A DNA stretch of 6,842 bases from Bacillota bacterium (GCA_023439605.1 JAEXNS010000349.1:1-6842), one strand, 5' to 3'. Positions 1 to 6,669 are shown, numbered from the stretch's first letter. Numbers and translations: made by a program. The notes: generated by a model not told the origin, from the sequence alone.

Positions 1-1653
1 GATAAAGACTATAAGATTAGTGAAGCATGGCTTTCACGCGTAAAAGAAGTGGTAGATTATGCAGTTGCAAATGATATGTATATTATTTTAAATATACATC
101 ATGATAATTCAAAAGAATTTATGTATCCTGATTCAGCTCATCTTGATCAATCAGTAAAATATGTATCTTCAATATGGACACAGCTTGCAGATAGATTTAA
201 AGATTATAACGAAAAACTAGTTTTTGAATCTTTAAACGAACCTAGACTTGTTGGACATCAAAACGAATGGTGGTTTAATCCAAATTCAAATGATTGTGTA
301 GATGCCGCAAATTCTATAAACACATTAAATCAAAAATTTGTAGATATAGTTCGTAATTCAGGTGGGAATAATGCAAAAAGATATTTGATGGTTCCTGGTT
401 ACTGTGCATCTATAGATGGTGTAACAAATAGTTATTTTAAAGTGCCTACAGATACAGCTACAAACAAAATTATACTTTCTGTTCACGCATATACTCCTTA
501 TAATTTTGCTTTACAAGGTGAAAACGAAACTGGTAGCGTAAGTACTTTTGATAGTGATACTTCTTCTGATATTAGAGAAATTGATTCCCTAATGTCAACT
601 ATATACAACAGATTTATAAGTAAAGGTATCCCTGTTGTTATCGGAGAATTTGGTGCTAGAAACAAAAGTGGCAATACACAAGCTCGTATAGATTTTGCTA
701 CTTATTATATAGCTGCCGCAAGAGCTAAAGGTATTACTTGTGTATGGTGGGACAATAATGCATTTACATCTGGTGAAGCTTTTGGTCTTTTAGACAGAAA
801 AACCTTAACATGGAAATACCCTGAAATAGTACAAGGTTTATCAAAATATTCCGGAAATACTTCTACTATATATATAGAAACAACTGCAACAACAGTTCCT
901 GTTCAAAAAGAAGATTTTGAAGGTGTGTTAGAAGAGTCTCTAGATGGATACACAGTTACTTTTGGTCAAGCTATCGGTGATACTATGAAACTTGATGTAG
1001 AATTAAGCGATATAGCAGTTTACGGAAATGGTTGTGTAGCTTTCTCTGTAAATCATGAAGGTACAAATTATTGGGTGGCTTTTCAATGGGAAACAAGTAA
1101 ATCTGGACTTGTAACTGTTGATTTAACAACTCCATACCAAGTTCTAAATACTATTACTGAGGAAAAAGAGACAGATGAAGCTATTGTAAAAGCTGTTGTA
1201 GCTGCTGCACAAAGCATGAAGAGTGCAACAATTCAAAAATGGTATGCTGCAGATGCTGCTTCTTGGGATGGAATTGATGCAAAAGCAAACATAAACATAA
1301 AAGCAGCAAGTGTATCAAAAGCTGTAAATTCAGAAACTACTACTGAAGCTACAACTACAACTGTTACTACAACTACTACAGTAACAACTACACCTGTTAC
1401 AACAACTACTACTGATGCTACAACAACTACTACCATAAATGTTGTTAATAGACTATATGGTGATCTTGATAATAGCAAAAATATAGATTTGTCTGACCTT
1501 GTAACTTTAAATCAATATCTAATAAAAGATATCACATTTACAAGTGAACAACTAAAATACGCTGACCTTAACTCAGATGGTACAGTTGATATAGCAGATG
1601 GTGCTTTACTAAAACAATTCTTAATGGGCGACCAAGTTAAATTAGGTGCATAA
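1..1653 (+). CDS. Cellulosomal endoglucanase, GH5 (subfamily 4-like) with unassigned module and type I dockerin; 5' partial
   Basis: This is the C-terminal 550 residues of a secreted beta-1,4-glucanase; the frame is open from base 1, so the signal peptide and first strands of the barrel lie outside the window. The GTG at 49 is internal, because the 16 codons before it already read as GH5 sequence. Residues 1-285 are the catalytic barrel: NIHHD (His33-His34), NEPR with acid/base Glu80, HAYTPY (His162, Tyr164), IGEFG with nucleophile Glu216, and the Trp249-Trp250 platform. The NEPRLVG and YTPYNFA wording fits subfamily GH5_4, whose members act on cellulose, xyloglucan or mixed-linkage glucans; substrate cannot be fixed here. 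Residues about 304-440 form a module I cannot assign. Residues 446-478 are a Thr-rich linker. Residues 488-550 are a dockerin with two calcium-loop repeats starting at Asp488 and Asp522. It should bind a scaffoldin cohesin outside the cell. Confidence 0.95.
   Translation, partial: DKDYKISEAWLSRVKEVVDYAVANDMYIILNIHHDNSKEFMYPDSAHLDQSVKYVSSIWTQLADRFKDYNEKLVFESLNEPRLVGHQNEWWFNPNSNDCVDAANSINTLNQKFVDIVRNSGGNNAKRYLMVPGYCASIDGVTNSYFKVPTDTATNKIILSVHAYTPYNFALQGENETGSVSTFDSDTSSDIREIDSLMSTIYNRFISKGIPVVIGEFGARNKSGNTQARIDFATYYIAAARAKGITCVWWDNNAFTSGEAFGLLDRKTLTWKYPEIVQGLSKYSGNTSTIYIETTATTVPVQKEDFEGVLEESLDGYTVTFGQAIGDTMKLDVELSDIAVYGNGCVAFSVNHEGTNYWVAFQWETSKSGLVTVDLTTPYQVLNTITEEKETDEAIVKAVVAAAQSMKSATIQKWYAADAASWDGIDAKANINIKAASVSKAVNSETTTEATTTTVTTTTTVTTTPVTTTTTDATTTTTINVVNRLYGDLDNSKNIDLSDLVTLNQYLIKDITFTSEQLKYADLNSDGTVDIADGALLKQFLMGDQVKLGA
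1336..1434 (+). repeat. Thr-codon repeat encoding the interdomain linker
   Basis: This is an in-frame run of almost only ACA and ACT codons, broken by GTT/GTA, GAT-GCT, GAA-GCT and one CCT codon. It encodes a 33-residue Thr-rich linker between the unassigned module and the dockerin. Such linkers are flexible, often glycosylated spacers in cellulosomal enzymes. The near-repetitive trinucleotide pattern makes length change by slippage plausible. The opposite strand reads as a Val-rich open frame here, which is only a shadow of the linker. Confidence 0.85.
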
Positions 1654-1655
1654 AT

Positions 1656-1696
1656 AAAAAAATCTCCTTTGAATAAAATTCAAAGGAGATTTTTTT
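1656..1696. terminator. Bidirectional intrinsic terminator between convergent genes
   Basis: This is a perfect inverted repeat. The left arm 1656-1673 (A run, then ATCTCCTTTGAA) pairs with the right arm 1679-1696 (TTCAAAGGAGAT, then a T run), leaving the 5-nt loop TAAAA at 1674-1678. The arms pair over 18 bp, with a GC-containing centre. Each strand ends in a run of T after the stem, so it reads as a Rho-independent terminator both ways. It starts 2 nt after the endoglucanase stop, and its right edge overlaps the stop codon of the minus-strand DUF1294 gene (1695-1697). Confidence 0.92.
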
Positions 1697-1988
1697 ATTG
1701 TTTTATAAATACAAAATAAAATAACGCCCATATTTCAATAGCATTTAATACTATGGCTAAAGGAACGGCTATTTTAAATTTTAAATGCTTTGTTTTGTGA
1801 CGACAAATACACATTCCCATGGCAATCCCTATGGCTCCAAAAAGAAACGCAAAAGAAAGCAATTTACGCTCACTTATTCTATACTTGTTTTTAACTGCAT
1901 TTCTCTTGTCAATAAACATAATAAAAAAAGAATAAATATTTATTGTAAGTATAGCGATAATATAAAACCAAATACTATCCATAATCAT
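1695..1988 (-). CDS. DUF1294 family small membrane protein
   Basis: This is a 97-residue integral membrane protein of unknown function. Residues about 6-26 form a first transmembrane segment, about 44-60 a second and about 73-94 a third. Between them sit the two hallmarks of the DUF1294 family: a DKR-A...YRISE-like motif (Asp27-Lys28-Arg29, Arg37-Ile38-Ser39-Glu40) and an RHKT motif (Arg63-His64-Lys65-Thr66). The length is normal for the family, so the protein looks intact. The ATG overlaps the folD stop by one base (TAATG on the minus strand), and no clear Shine-Dalgarno sequence precedes it. Translation probably depends on ribosomes finishing folD. An alternative start at Met3 has no better ribosome site. 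The stop codon lies in the outer edge of the bidirectional terminator. I see nothing that links it to folate metabolism beyond the shared transcript. Confidence 0.85.
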   Translation of the reverse strand: MIMDSIWFYIIAILTINIYSFFIMFIDKRNAVKNKYRISERKLLSFAFLFGAIGIAMGMCICRHKTKHLKFKIAVPLAIVLNAIEIWALFYFVFIKQ

Positions 1989-2839
1989 TATATATTGTTT
2001 TTATTTTTTGCAGATGTCAATGTATTTTTCATAAGCATAGCTATAGTCATAGGACCAACTCCACCCGGAACTGGTGTAATATAACCCGCCTTTTCTTTTA
2101 CAGCTTCAAAATCAACATCTCCACATAATTTGCCATTTTCCAATCTGTTCATTCCTACGTCTATAACCACTGCACCTTCTTTAACCATATCTGCTGTAAC
2201 AAAATTTGCACGTCCAATAGCCACTACTAAAATATCTGCTTCCGCACAAACTTCTTTTAAATTTTTAGTTTTAGAATGACATATAGTCACTGTTCCACTT
2301 TTGTGTAATAATAACATTGACATTGGCTTCCCAACTATATTGCTTCTTCCAATTACAACGCAGTTTTTTCCACTTATTTCAACACCTGTGCTATCTATCA
2401 ACTCCATAACACCAGCAGGAGTACATGGTAAAAAAGAATACTCTCCTATCATTATTTTTCCAACGTTAAAAGGATGAAAAGCATCTACATCTTTTTCAGG
2501 GGAAATAGAATTGATTATACTATTTTCATCTATATGAGATGGCAAAGGCAACTGTACAAGAATACCATTTACCTTGTCATCTTTATTTAATACATCAACT
2601 AAATCCAAAAGTTCTTGTTGAGTGGTTTCCGCTGGTAAAGCATATTCATAAGAGTTAAACCCTACTTCTTCACAAGCTTTTTTCTTTGCGTTTACATATA
2701 CTCTAGATGCAGGATTGTCACCAACTATAACAACTGCAAGACCTACACCAATACCTTTACTTTGAAGTTTAATTGTTTCTGATTTTACACTTTCCTTAAC
2801 TTTTTGGGATACTTCTTTCCCGTTGATTAAACAAGACAT
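1988..2839 (-). CDS. folD: Bifunctional methylenetetrahydrofolate dehydrogenase / methenyltetrahydrofolate cyclohydrolase
   Basis: FolD is a cytoplasmic enzyme that interconverts 5,10-methylene-, 5,10-methenyl- and 10-formyl-tetrahydrofolate using NADP(H), supplying one-carbon units for purines and formyl-methionine. The 283 residues match the usual family length. Family motifs are all visible: YVNAKKKAC with catalytic Tyr48 and Lys52, GILVQLPLP (Gln96), PEKDVDAFHP (Asp119), the dinucleotide-binding GRSNIVGKP (164-172) and the C-terminal TPVPGGVGPMT (255-265). The ATG start is supported by an AAGAGGAAA Shine-Dalgarno sequence at 2845-2853 on the minus strand. The gene is followed by the DUF1294 gene with a one-base overlap and ends at the shared terminator. 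The 170-nt gap to lgt holds a hairpin repeat and no strong sigma-70 consensus, so a separate promoter or readthrough from lgt are both possible. Confidence 0.97.
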   Translation of the reverse strand: MSCLINGKEVSQKVKESVKSETIKLQSKGIGVGLAVVIVGDNPASRVYVNAKKKACEEVGFNSYEYALPAETTQQELLDLVDVLNKDDKVNGILVQLPLPSHIDENSIINSISPEKDVDAFHPFNVGKIMIGEYSFLPCTPAGVMELIDSTGVEISGKNCVVIGRSNIVGKPMSMLLLHKSGTVTICHSKTKNLKEVCAEADILVVAIGRANFVTADMVKEGAVVIDVGMNRLENGKLCGDVDFEAVKEKAGYITPVPGGVGPMTIAMLMKNTLTSAKNKNNI

Positions 2840-2908
2840 TAAAATTTCCTCTTTTCATGTAATTTTTTATTACTATTCAGCCACATATACAAGCCAGAGA
2901 TGTTTTAC

Positions 2909-2957
2909 CGAAGGTCCAGGGCGACCGGAAAGCCTGGTCGACTCCGCAGAGTCGAAA
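2909..2957 (+). repeat. Two-hairpin intergenic repeat, copy A
   Basis: This structured element lies in the lgt-folD gap. After a CGAAGGT lead, hairpin 1 pairs CCAGG (2916-2920) with CCTGG (2933-2937) around a 12-nt loop, part of which may pair further with a bulge. Hairpin 2 follows at once: TCGACTC (2938-2944) pairs perfectly with GAGTCGA (2949-2955) around the tetraloop CGCA (2945-2948), and AA follows. It is clearly more GC-rich than the surrounding DNA. The same layout recurs at 6753-6803 with different but still complementary stems. The orientation given is that in which both copies read TCG-stem-CGCA-stem-CGAAA. It starts 53 nt beyond the lgt stop on the minus-strand transcript. No T run follows on either strand, so it is not a standard terminator. 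Confidence 0.8.
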
Positions 2958-2970
2958 CTCCTACAAAATT

Positions 2971-2981
2971 GTGAAATTCAC
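2971..2981. other. Short palindrome GTGAAATTCAC
   Basis: This is an 11-bp palindrome with 5-bp arms (GTGAA/TTCAC) around a central A. It lies between the two-hairpin repeat and the end of lgt. It could be a protein-binding site or chance in AT-rich DNA; nothing else in the window repeats it. The rest of the 2840-3009 gap holds the folD ribosome site and AT-rich sequence without a recognised motif. Confidence 0.25.
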
Positions 2982-3009
2982 CTTTAGTTAGCAAATAAAT
3001 AGAAATTTT

Positions 3010-4041
3010 TTAGCTATTTTCAGACTTAGACTCTTCATCCTTTTTAGCTTCATCTTCTAGTATTTCAACATTTAACTTTGCGGATTTTTTACTTTTGTTC
3101 ATTTTATTTAGTGTTTCTTCTATAAGATTTTTTGATTCCTCACTATCTCTATAGAAAACATACTCAGAACCCATTCTTTTTACTTTTGAACCCATAATAA
3201 ATAAAATAATAACAGAAGCAATAAAAGCAATCATTCCAAGCACCTGGGAACCCCTTAGGTTTCCAAGCATCAAACTATCTGTTCTCAATCCCTCTATAAA
3301 AAACCTACCTATTCCATACCAACCAACATACATCAAAAACATTTGTCCATCAAATTTTCTTCTTTTGGAGATCAATAACAAAATCATAAACCCTAACAAA
3401 CACCAAATAGATTCATATAAAAAACATGGGTGGACTGGTTTCATCGGATCCATAGCCAGTATATCTGAGGCTGACGAAATAGAACTGTTGTTCTCAATTA
3501 TCCATTCTTGTATTTTTCCACTAGTCATACCCCATGGTAAGTCTGTATTATATCCGAACGCTTCATGATTAAAAAAATTCCCCCATCGTCCTATTCCTTG
3601 TCCTATTAAAAATCCCATACCTGCAATATCAAGCAATGGCATAAGTCTAAGTTTGCGAATCTTTGCAATAATCCCACCAATCAAAAAGGCTCCTATTATA
3701 CCACCATATATCGCCAAACCGCCATTTCTAGTATTTATTATTTCTTTTAAATTACCTTTATAATTATCCCATTCTAAAAAAACATAATAAAGCCTTGCTC
3801 CAATAACTCCTCCAATTATTCCACCTATAATGGCATCAATTGCCCTATCTGAATCTATTCCGTATTTTTTCATTTGAGAAAATCCAAATAAAATTGCCAA
3901 CAGCATTCCAATAGTTATAATTACACCATACCATTGAATTTGAACCCCAAATACCGTGAATGCCTCACTTTTTATGTTAATATCTATTCCCATTTTAGGA
4001 AATACAATTTGATAATAATCTAAATCTTGATTACTTATCAT
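3010..4041 (-). CDS. lgt: Prolipoprotein diacylglyceryl transferase with charged C-terminal tail
   Basis: Lgt is a polytopic inner-membrane enzyme that moves diacylglycerol from phosphatidylglycerol to the lipobox cysteine of prolipoproteins, the first step in lipoprotein maturation. Family motifs seen: WYGVIITIGM in the first membrane segment, GARLYYVF (81-88), NGGLAIYGG (106-114), the Lgt signature GQGIGRWGNFFNHEAFG with Arg152, Asn155, Asn158 and Glu160, HPCFLYES (204-211) and GRFFIEGLRTDS (245-256). Several further hydrophobic stretches follow the usual topology, the last about 267-284. Tyr112 stands where E. coli Lgt has His103; I recall Tyr as common in Clostridia, so this is probably not a defect. 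Residues about 285-343 are a hydrophilic Lys/Glu/Ser-rich tail that makes the protein longer than the usual 260-290 residues. It is the last gene of the M16-M16-lgt operon, 10 nt after the peptidase stop. Confidence 0.96.
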   Translation of the reverse strand: MISNQDLDYYQIVFPKMGIDINIKSEAFTVFGVQIQWYGVIITIGMLLAILFGFSQMKKYGIDSDRAIDAIIGGIIGGVIGARLYYVFLEWDNYKGNLKEIINTRNGGLAIYGGIIGAFLIGGIIAKIRKLRLMPLLDIAGMGFLIGQGIGRWGNFFNHEAFGYNTDLPWGMTSGKIQEWIIENNSSISSASDILAMDPMKPVHPCFLYESIWCLLGFMILLLISKRRKFDGQMFLMYVGWYGIGRFFIEGLRTDSLMLGNLRGSQVLGMIAFIASVIILFIMGSKVKRMGSEYVFYRDSEESKNLIEETLNKMNKSKKSAKLNVEILEDEAKKDEESKSENS

Positions 4042-4048
4042 TTATTCA

Positions 4049-4053
4049 CACCT
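4049..4053 (-). promoter_or_regulatory. lgt ribosome binding site overlapping the upstream stop codon
   Basis: On the minus strand the upstream peptidase stop TAG is the start of TAGGTG; its AGGTG part lies 7 nt before the lgt ATG. A ribosome ending on the peptidase therefore covers the lgt initiation site, which suggests coupled translation. It also supports the ATG at 4039-4041 as the lgt start. Confidence 0.6.
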
Positions 4054-5326
4054 AACTTTCTATTATAGATATAGCTACATTTTCAGTATCAAATCTTTCA
4101 ACTAAACAACTTTGAACATCTTCATAAGTCATTTGTGACAATATTTTTACACCATCAAAAGGCGATAAATTAGAAAAATAATTGTTTATAAGTAAATTTG
4201 CCACAGAATCAACATTATTAAACTCTCTAATAGTAGAGCCATAAGTTGCTTTTTTTATAACATCAAAATGTTCTCTATTTAATCCGTCTTTTTTCGCCTT
4301 GCTTATAGCCATTTTTATTCTATTTAAAACTTCACGTGGATCTTTTGATTCACCTGCAAAAATAATAGTAAAATACCCATCACCATTGAAAATTTCAGTA
4401 GAAAAAGAATTATTTATAAGTCCATCATCCATCAATTCTTTATACAATTCAGAAAAAGCATCTGCTATAACATTTACAGCTATATAAGCTTCCATTTCTG
4501 CCTTTAATCCTTCATATCCTTTTACAGAGTTTGATTTAAATCCAATATGGAAAATAGGTGTGCCTACAGGCATTTTTTGAACCACCTCATTTTTTACAAT
4601 ACCATATGGTTCTTCTTCAAATACCGTCTCCAATTTTTTGTCATTAGTTGGAATTAAAAGTTCATCTGCTATTTTAAGTACTTCTTCAGTTTTTACATTT
4701 CCAGCAATAGATAAAACCATATTGTGTAAATTATAAAAAGTATTGTAACATTTATATAGTAAATCAGCATCAATTTTAGCAATACTTTCAACTGTACCGG
4801 CAATATCTATTTTTACAGGATGATTGTGATATAAACATTTCAGTAGATTAAAGAAAACTCTCCAACCCGGATTATCCTCTGTCATCTTAATTTCTTGTCC
4901 AATAATGCCTTGCTCTTTATCGACACTTTCTTTGGTGAAATAAGGTTTTTGAACAAATGATAGTAAAATTTTAAGTGACTCTTGATAATTATCTGAACAA
5001 CTAAATAAATAACAAGTTTTATCAAATGAAGTATATGCGTTTGCTGAAGCTCCTGTTTTTGCATATAAATCAAAAACATCTGTATCCTCATTTTCAAAAA
5101 GCTTATGCTCCAAAAAATGTGCAATACCCTCTGGTACAATCGTATACTTTTCATCATCTTCGGTTTTGAACATAGTATTTATAGATCCATATTTTGTTCC
5201 AAACAAAGCTTCTGTAGTGCTGAAACCTTCCATTTCCCACACTAAAATATCAAGTCCACTAGAATGCTTTATGTAGTTATACTTTTCACCAGTTATCTCA
5301 TCATGGATTACTTTTATTTCAGACAT
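4052..5326 (-). CDS. M16 family zinc metallopeptidase, YmfH-like (catalytic partner)
   Basis: This 424-residue protein belongs to the insulinase/mitochondrial processing peptidase family. The inverted zinc motif HFLEH is intact at His70-Phe-Leu-Glu73-His74, in the typical context PEGIAHFLEHKLFE. The third zinc ligand is most likely Glu145 in KEQGIIGQEIKM, with the supporting Glu138 seven residues before, as in the processing peptidase beta subunit. The DIAGTVESI segment that follows and the overall length match B. subtilis YmfH as I remember it. No signal peptide or membrane segment is seen, so it is probably cytoplasmic. The start is fixed by GGAGGAAG, which lies within the last codons of the upstream gene; the gap to that gene is 2 nt. 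It probably cuts short peptides together with its neighbour. The true substrate is unknown. Some M16 pairs mature peptide natural products, but no precursor or radical-SAM gene is present here. Confidence 0.93.
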   Translation of the reverse strand: MSEIKVIHDEITGEKYNYIKHSSGLDILVWEMEGFSTTEALFGTKYGSINTMFKTEDDEKYTIVPEGIAHFLEHKLFENEDTDVFDLYAKTGASANAYTSFDKTCYLFSCSDNYQESLKILLSFVQKPYFTKESVDKEQGIIGQEIKMTEDNPGWRVFFNLLKCLYHNHPVKIDIAGTVESIAKIDADLLYKCYNTFYNLHNMVLSIAGNVKTEEVLKIADELLIPTNDKKLETVFEEEPYGIVKNEVVQKMPVGTPIFHIGFKSNSVKGYEGLKAEMEAYIAVNVIADAFSELYKELMDDGLINNSFSTEIFNGDGYFTIIFAGESKDPREVLNRIKMAISKAKKDGLNREHFDVIKKATYGSTIREFNNVDSVANLLINNYFSNLSPFDGVKILSQMTYEDVQSCLVERFDTENVAISIIES

Positions 5327-5328
5327 TA

Positions 5329-6609
5329 TTATTCTTCCTCCATATTATCGTTTTTACCATTCATAATATACACAGTATCAAGCTCAAAAGATTTCGCTGC
5401 TTCAATTATATCTTCTCTTTTTATATCTTCATACTTTTTAATTTCCTCATATGGGGTGCATATTTCTCCTAAATAATATTTATCCATATACCATCCGACA
5501 AGAGATGAAGGTGTATCTCCGACACTTTTTAAGGAGTTAGCAATATACAAAACGGTATTTTCCATATCCTCATCTGTAAAATTACCTAATTTTATTTCAT
5601 TGAGTTGATTTAAAATTTCATTTTTTGCCTTATCTATATTTGACTGTTCAACACCGCTATCTATAACCAGAGTTCCTTTTGATAACATGTACATTGCAGA
5701 ACAATAGTAGCATAAGCTTAATTTTTCACGAACATTTACAAATAATTTTGAAAATGTTGTTCCACCCAATATTTTCGACATAAGGGAATTTGCATATTTA
5801 TTTGGATTTGTTGATTTTAAAGCCATAACCATTTTTGATTGATTTACATCAAGTTCTTCTGTTACTTCACTTAGAACTTCTTTTAACGGGCTTAAATTAT
5901 AAATAATTTTTGTCCTAATTTCTCTTTCTACCTGTGAAAACGCATTTTGGATCTTTTCTTTTAAATTATCTATTGGTTTTGGACCAACAAAGAAAACTTC
6001 AACTTGAGAATATCTTAAAAAATTCAAATATGCTTCATAACATTCATCAGATGTTATTTCTTGTGCTATTTCTATAGTTCCATTCACAGAAAACTCCAAA
6101 GGTTCCCCTGTAAAAATAGTTTTTCTTGAACGCATAACTGCGTATCCACGTTTATTATTTATTTCTGATTTTATAGCTTCTATAAGATCTCTCTTTTTCA
6201 ACGAAAATTCTCTTGAATCAAATGCACCCGCAGTTGCATTAGGTTTAAATAAGCAAAGTTCAAAAATTTCAAAAAGTTCATCGAATATTTTTTCTTTTTC
6301 AATTGCATATCTGTCTTCAATACAGCTCATACTCATAGATATGATTTGATTATCACCTCTGATTCCTGACTCACCATATAATGCAGAACCATATAAAGCG
6401 TTTAGTTTTTTTGACAACTCAGCAAGAGTTTTATATTTACTATTACATGAACATAAAACTGAAATTGCCAATGTGTTTTTAGGTGAAATATATTCGTCTA
6501 ATTTTGTTATGAATTTTACTCTAAAAGTATTTGTTTTAAATTTTGGATCTATTATAGACGTAAAGCCTATACCATTTCCAAGTTCTTCTCTAAAATATGA
6601 GGTAGACAT
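5329..6609 (-). CDS. M16 family peptidase homologue lacking the zinc motif, YmfF-like (non-catalytic partner)
   Basis: This 426-residue protein has the two-domain M16 fold but no HxxEH. Where that motif is expected, after the FKTNTFRVKF strand, residues about 48-56 read AISVLCSCN. The C-terminal half keeps the family's glycine loop and Arg/Tyr element: LGGTTFSKLF and VREKLSLCYY (about 293-302), which in M16 heterodimers belong to the non-zinc subunit and help hold substrate. It therefore looks like the partner of the zinc-bearing protein encoded 2 nt downstream. The start ATG is preceded by AAGGAGA (minus strand, within 6614-6621). It is the first gene of the three-gene operon. No signal peptide is seen. 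Loss of the zinc site is a normal, old trait of this paralogue, not decay; the frame is intact over the usual length. Confidence 0.9.
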   Translation of the reverse strand: MSTSYFREELGNGIGFTSIIDPKFKTNTFRVKFITKLDEYISPKNTLAISVLCSCNSKYKTLAELSKKLNALYGSALYGESGIRGDNQIISMSMSCIEDRYAIEKEKIFDELFEIFELCLFKPNATAGAFDSREFSLKKRDLIEAIKSEINNKRGYAVMRSRKTIFTGEPLEFSVNGTIEIAQEITSDECYEAYLNFLRYSQVEVFFVGPKPIDNLKEKIQNAFSQVEREIRTKIIYNLSPLKEVLSEVTEELDVNQSKMVMALKSTNPNKYANSLMSKILGGTTFSKLFVNVREKLSLCYYCSAMYMLSKGTLVIDSGVEQSNIDKAKNEILNQLNEIKLGNFTDEDMENTVLYIANSLKSVGDTPSSLVGWYMDKYYLGEICTPYEEIKKYEDIKREDIIEAAKSFELDTVYIMNGKNDNMEEE

Positions 6610-6640
6610 AATTTTCTCCTTATTTTTTAATTTTTTACTA

Positions 6641-6669
6641 TTGTTTTAATAGCATTTTTTTTGTATAAT
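6641..6669 (+). promoter_or_regulatory. Possible divergent promoter reading into the repeat
   Basis: On the plus strand a perfect TATAAT (6664-6669) lies 17 nt after TTGTTT (6641-6646), a weak 3/6 match to the -35 box. It overlaps the candidate minus-strand promoter and would transcribe rightward through repeat copy B. No plus-strand gene is visible before the window ends. Confidence 0.25.

Noticed and set aside
49..51. GTG at 49 as the cellulase start
   Set aside because: The frame is open to base 1, and the 16 codons before it encode residues typical of the GH5 helix before NIHHD. The true start is outside the window.
1233..1478. Minus-strand Val-rich 81-codon frame that looks like a membrane protein
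   Set aside because: It is the antisense of the Thr-codon linker: ACA/ACT read backwards gives Val and Ser codons. It has no ribosome site and lies wholly inside the well-supported cellulase gene.
1785..2084. Plus-strand 99-codon frame across the folD/DUF1294 junction
   Set aside because: It is antisense to two recognisable genes, has a low-complexity Lys/Ile/Phe composition and no family likeness.
2840..3009. Riboswitch, small RNA gene or CRISPR in the lgt-folD gap
   Set aside because: Apart from the two-hairpin repeat and one short palindrome I see no conserved riboswitch core, no tRNA cloverleaf and no regularly spaced repeats.
2987..3016. TAGC...GCTA pairing near the lgt stop as a terminator
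   Set aside because: Only four base pairs, AT-rich, with no following T run in the direction of transcription.
4882..5157. Minus-strand 91-codon frame inside the YmfH-like gene
   Set aside because: It is out of frame with a gene whose zinc motif and length are intact; the composition is that of a shifted reading.
5329..6609. Zinc-less M16 protein as a decaying pseudogene
   Set aside because: The frame is full length, other family motifs are kept, and the missing HxxEH is the normal state of YmfF-type partners.
4052..6609. M16 pair as part of a peptide natural product (RiPP) cluster
   Set aside because: No precursor peptide, radical-SAM enzyme or transporter lies beside it; lgt and folD are housekeeping genes.
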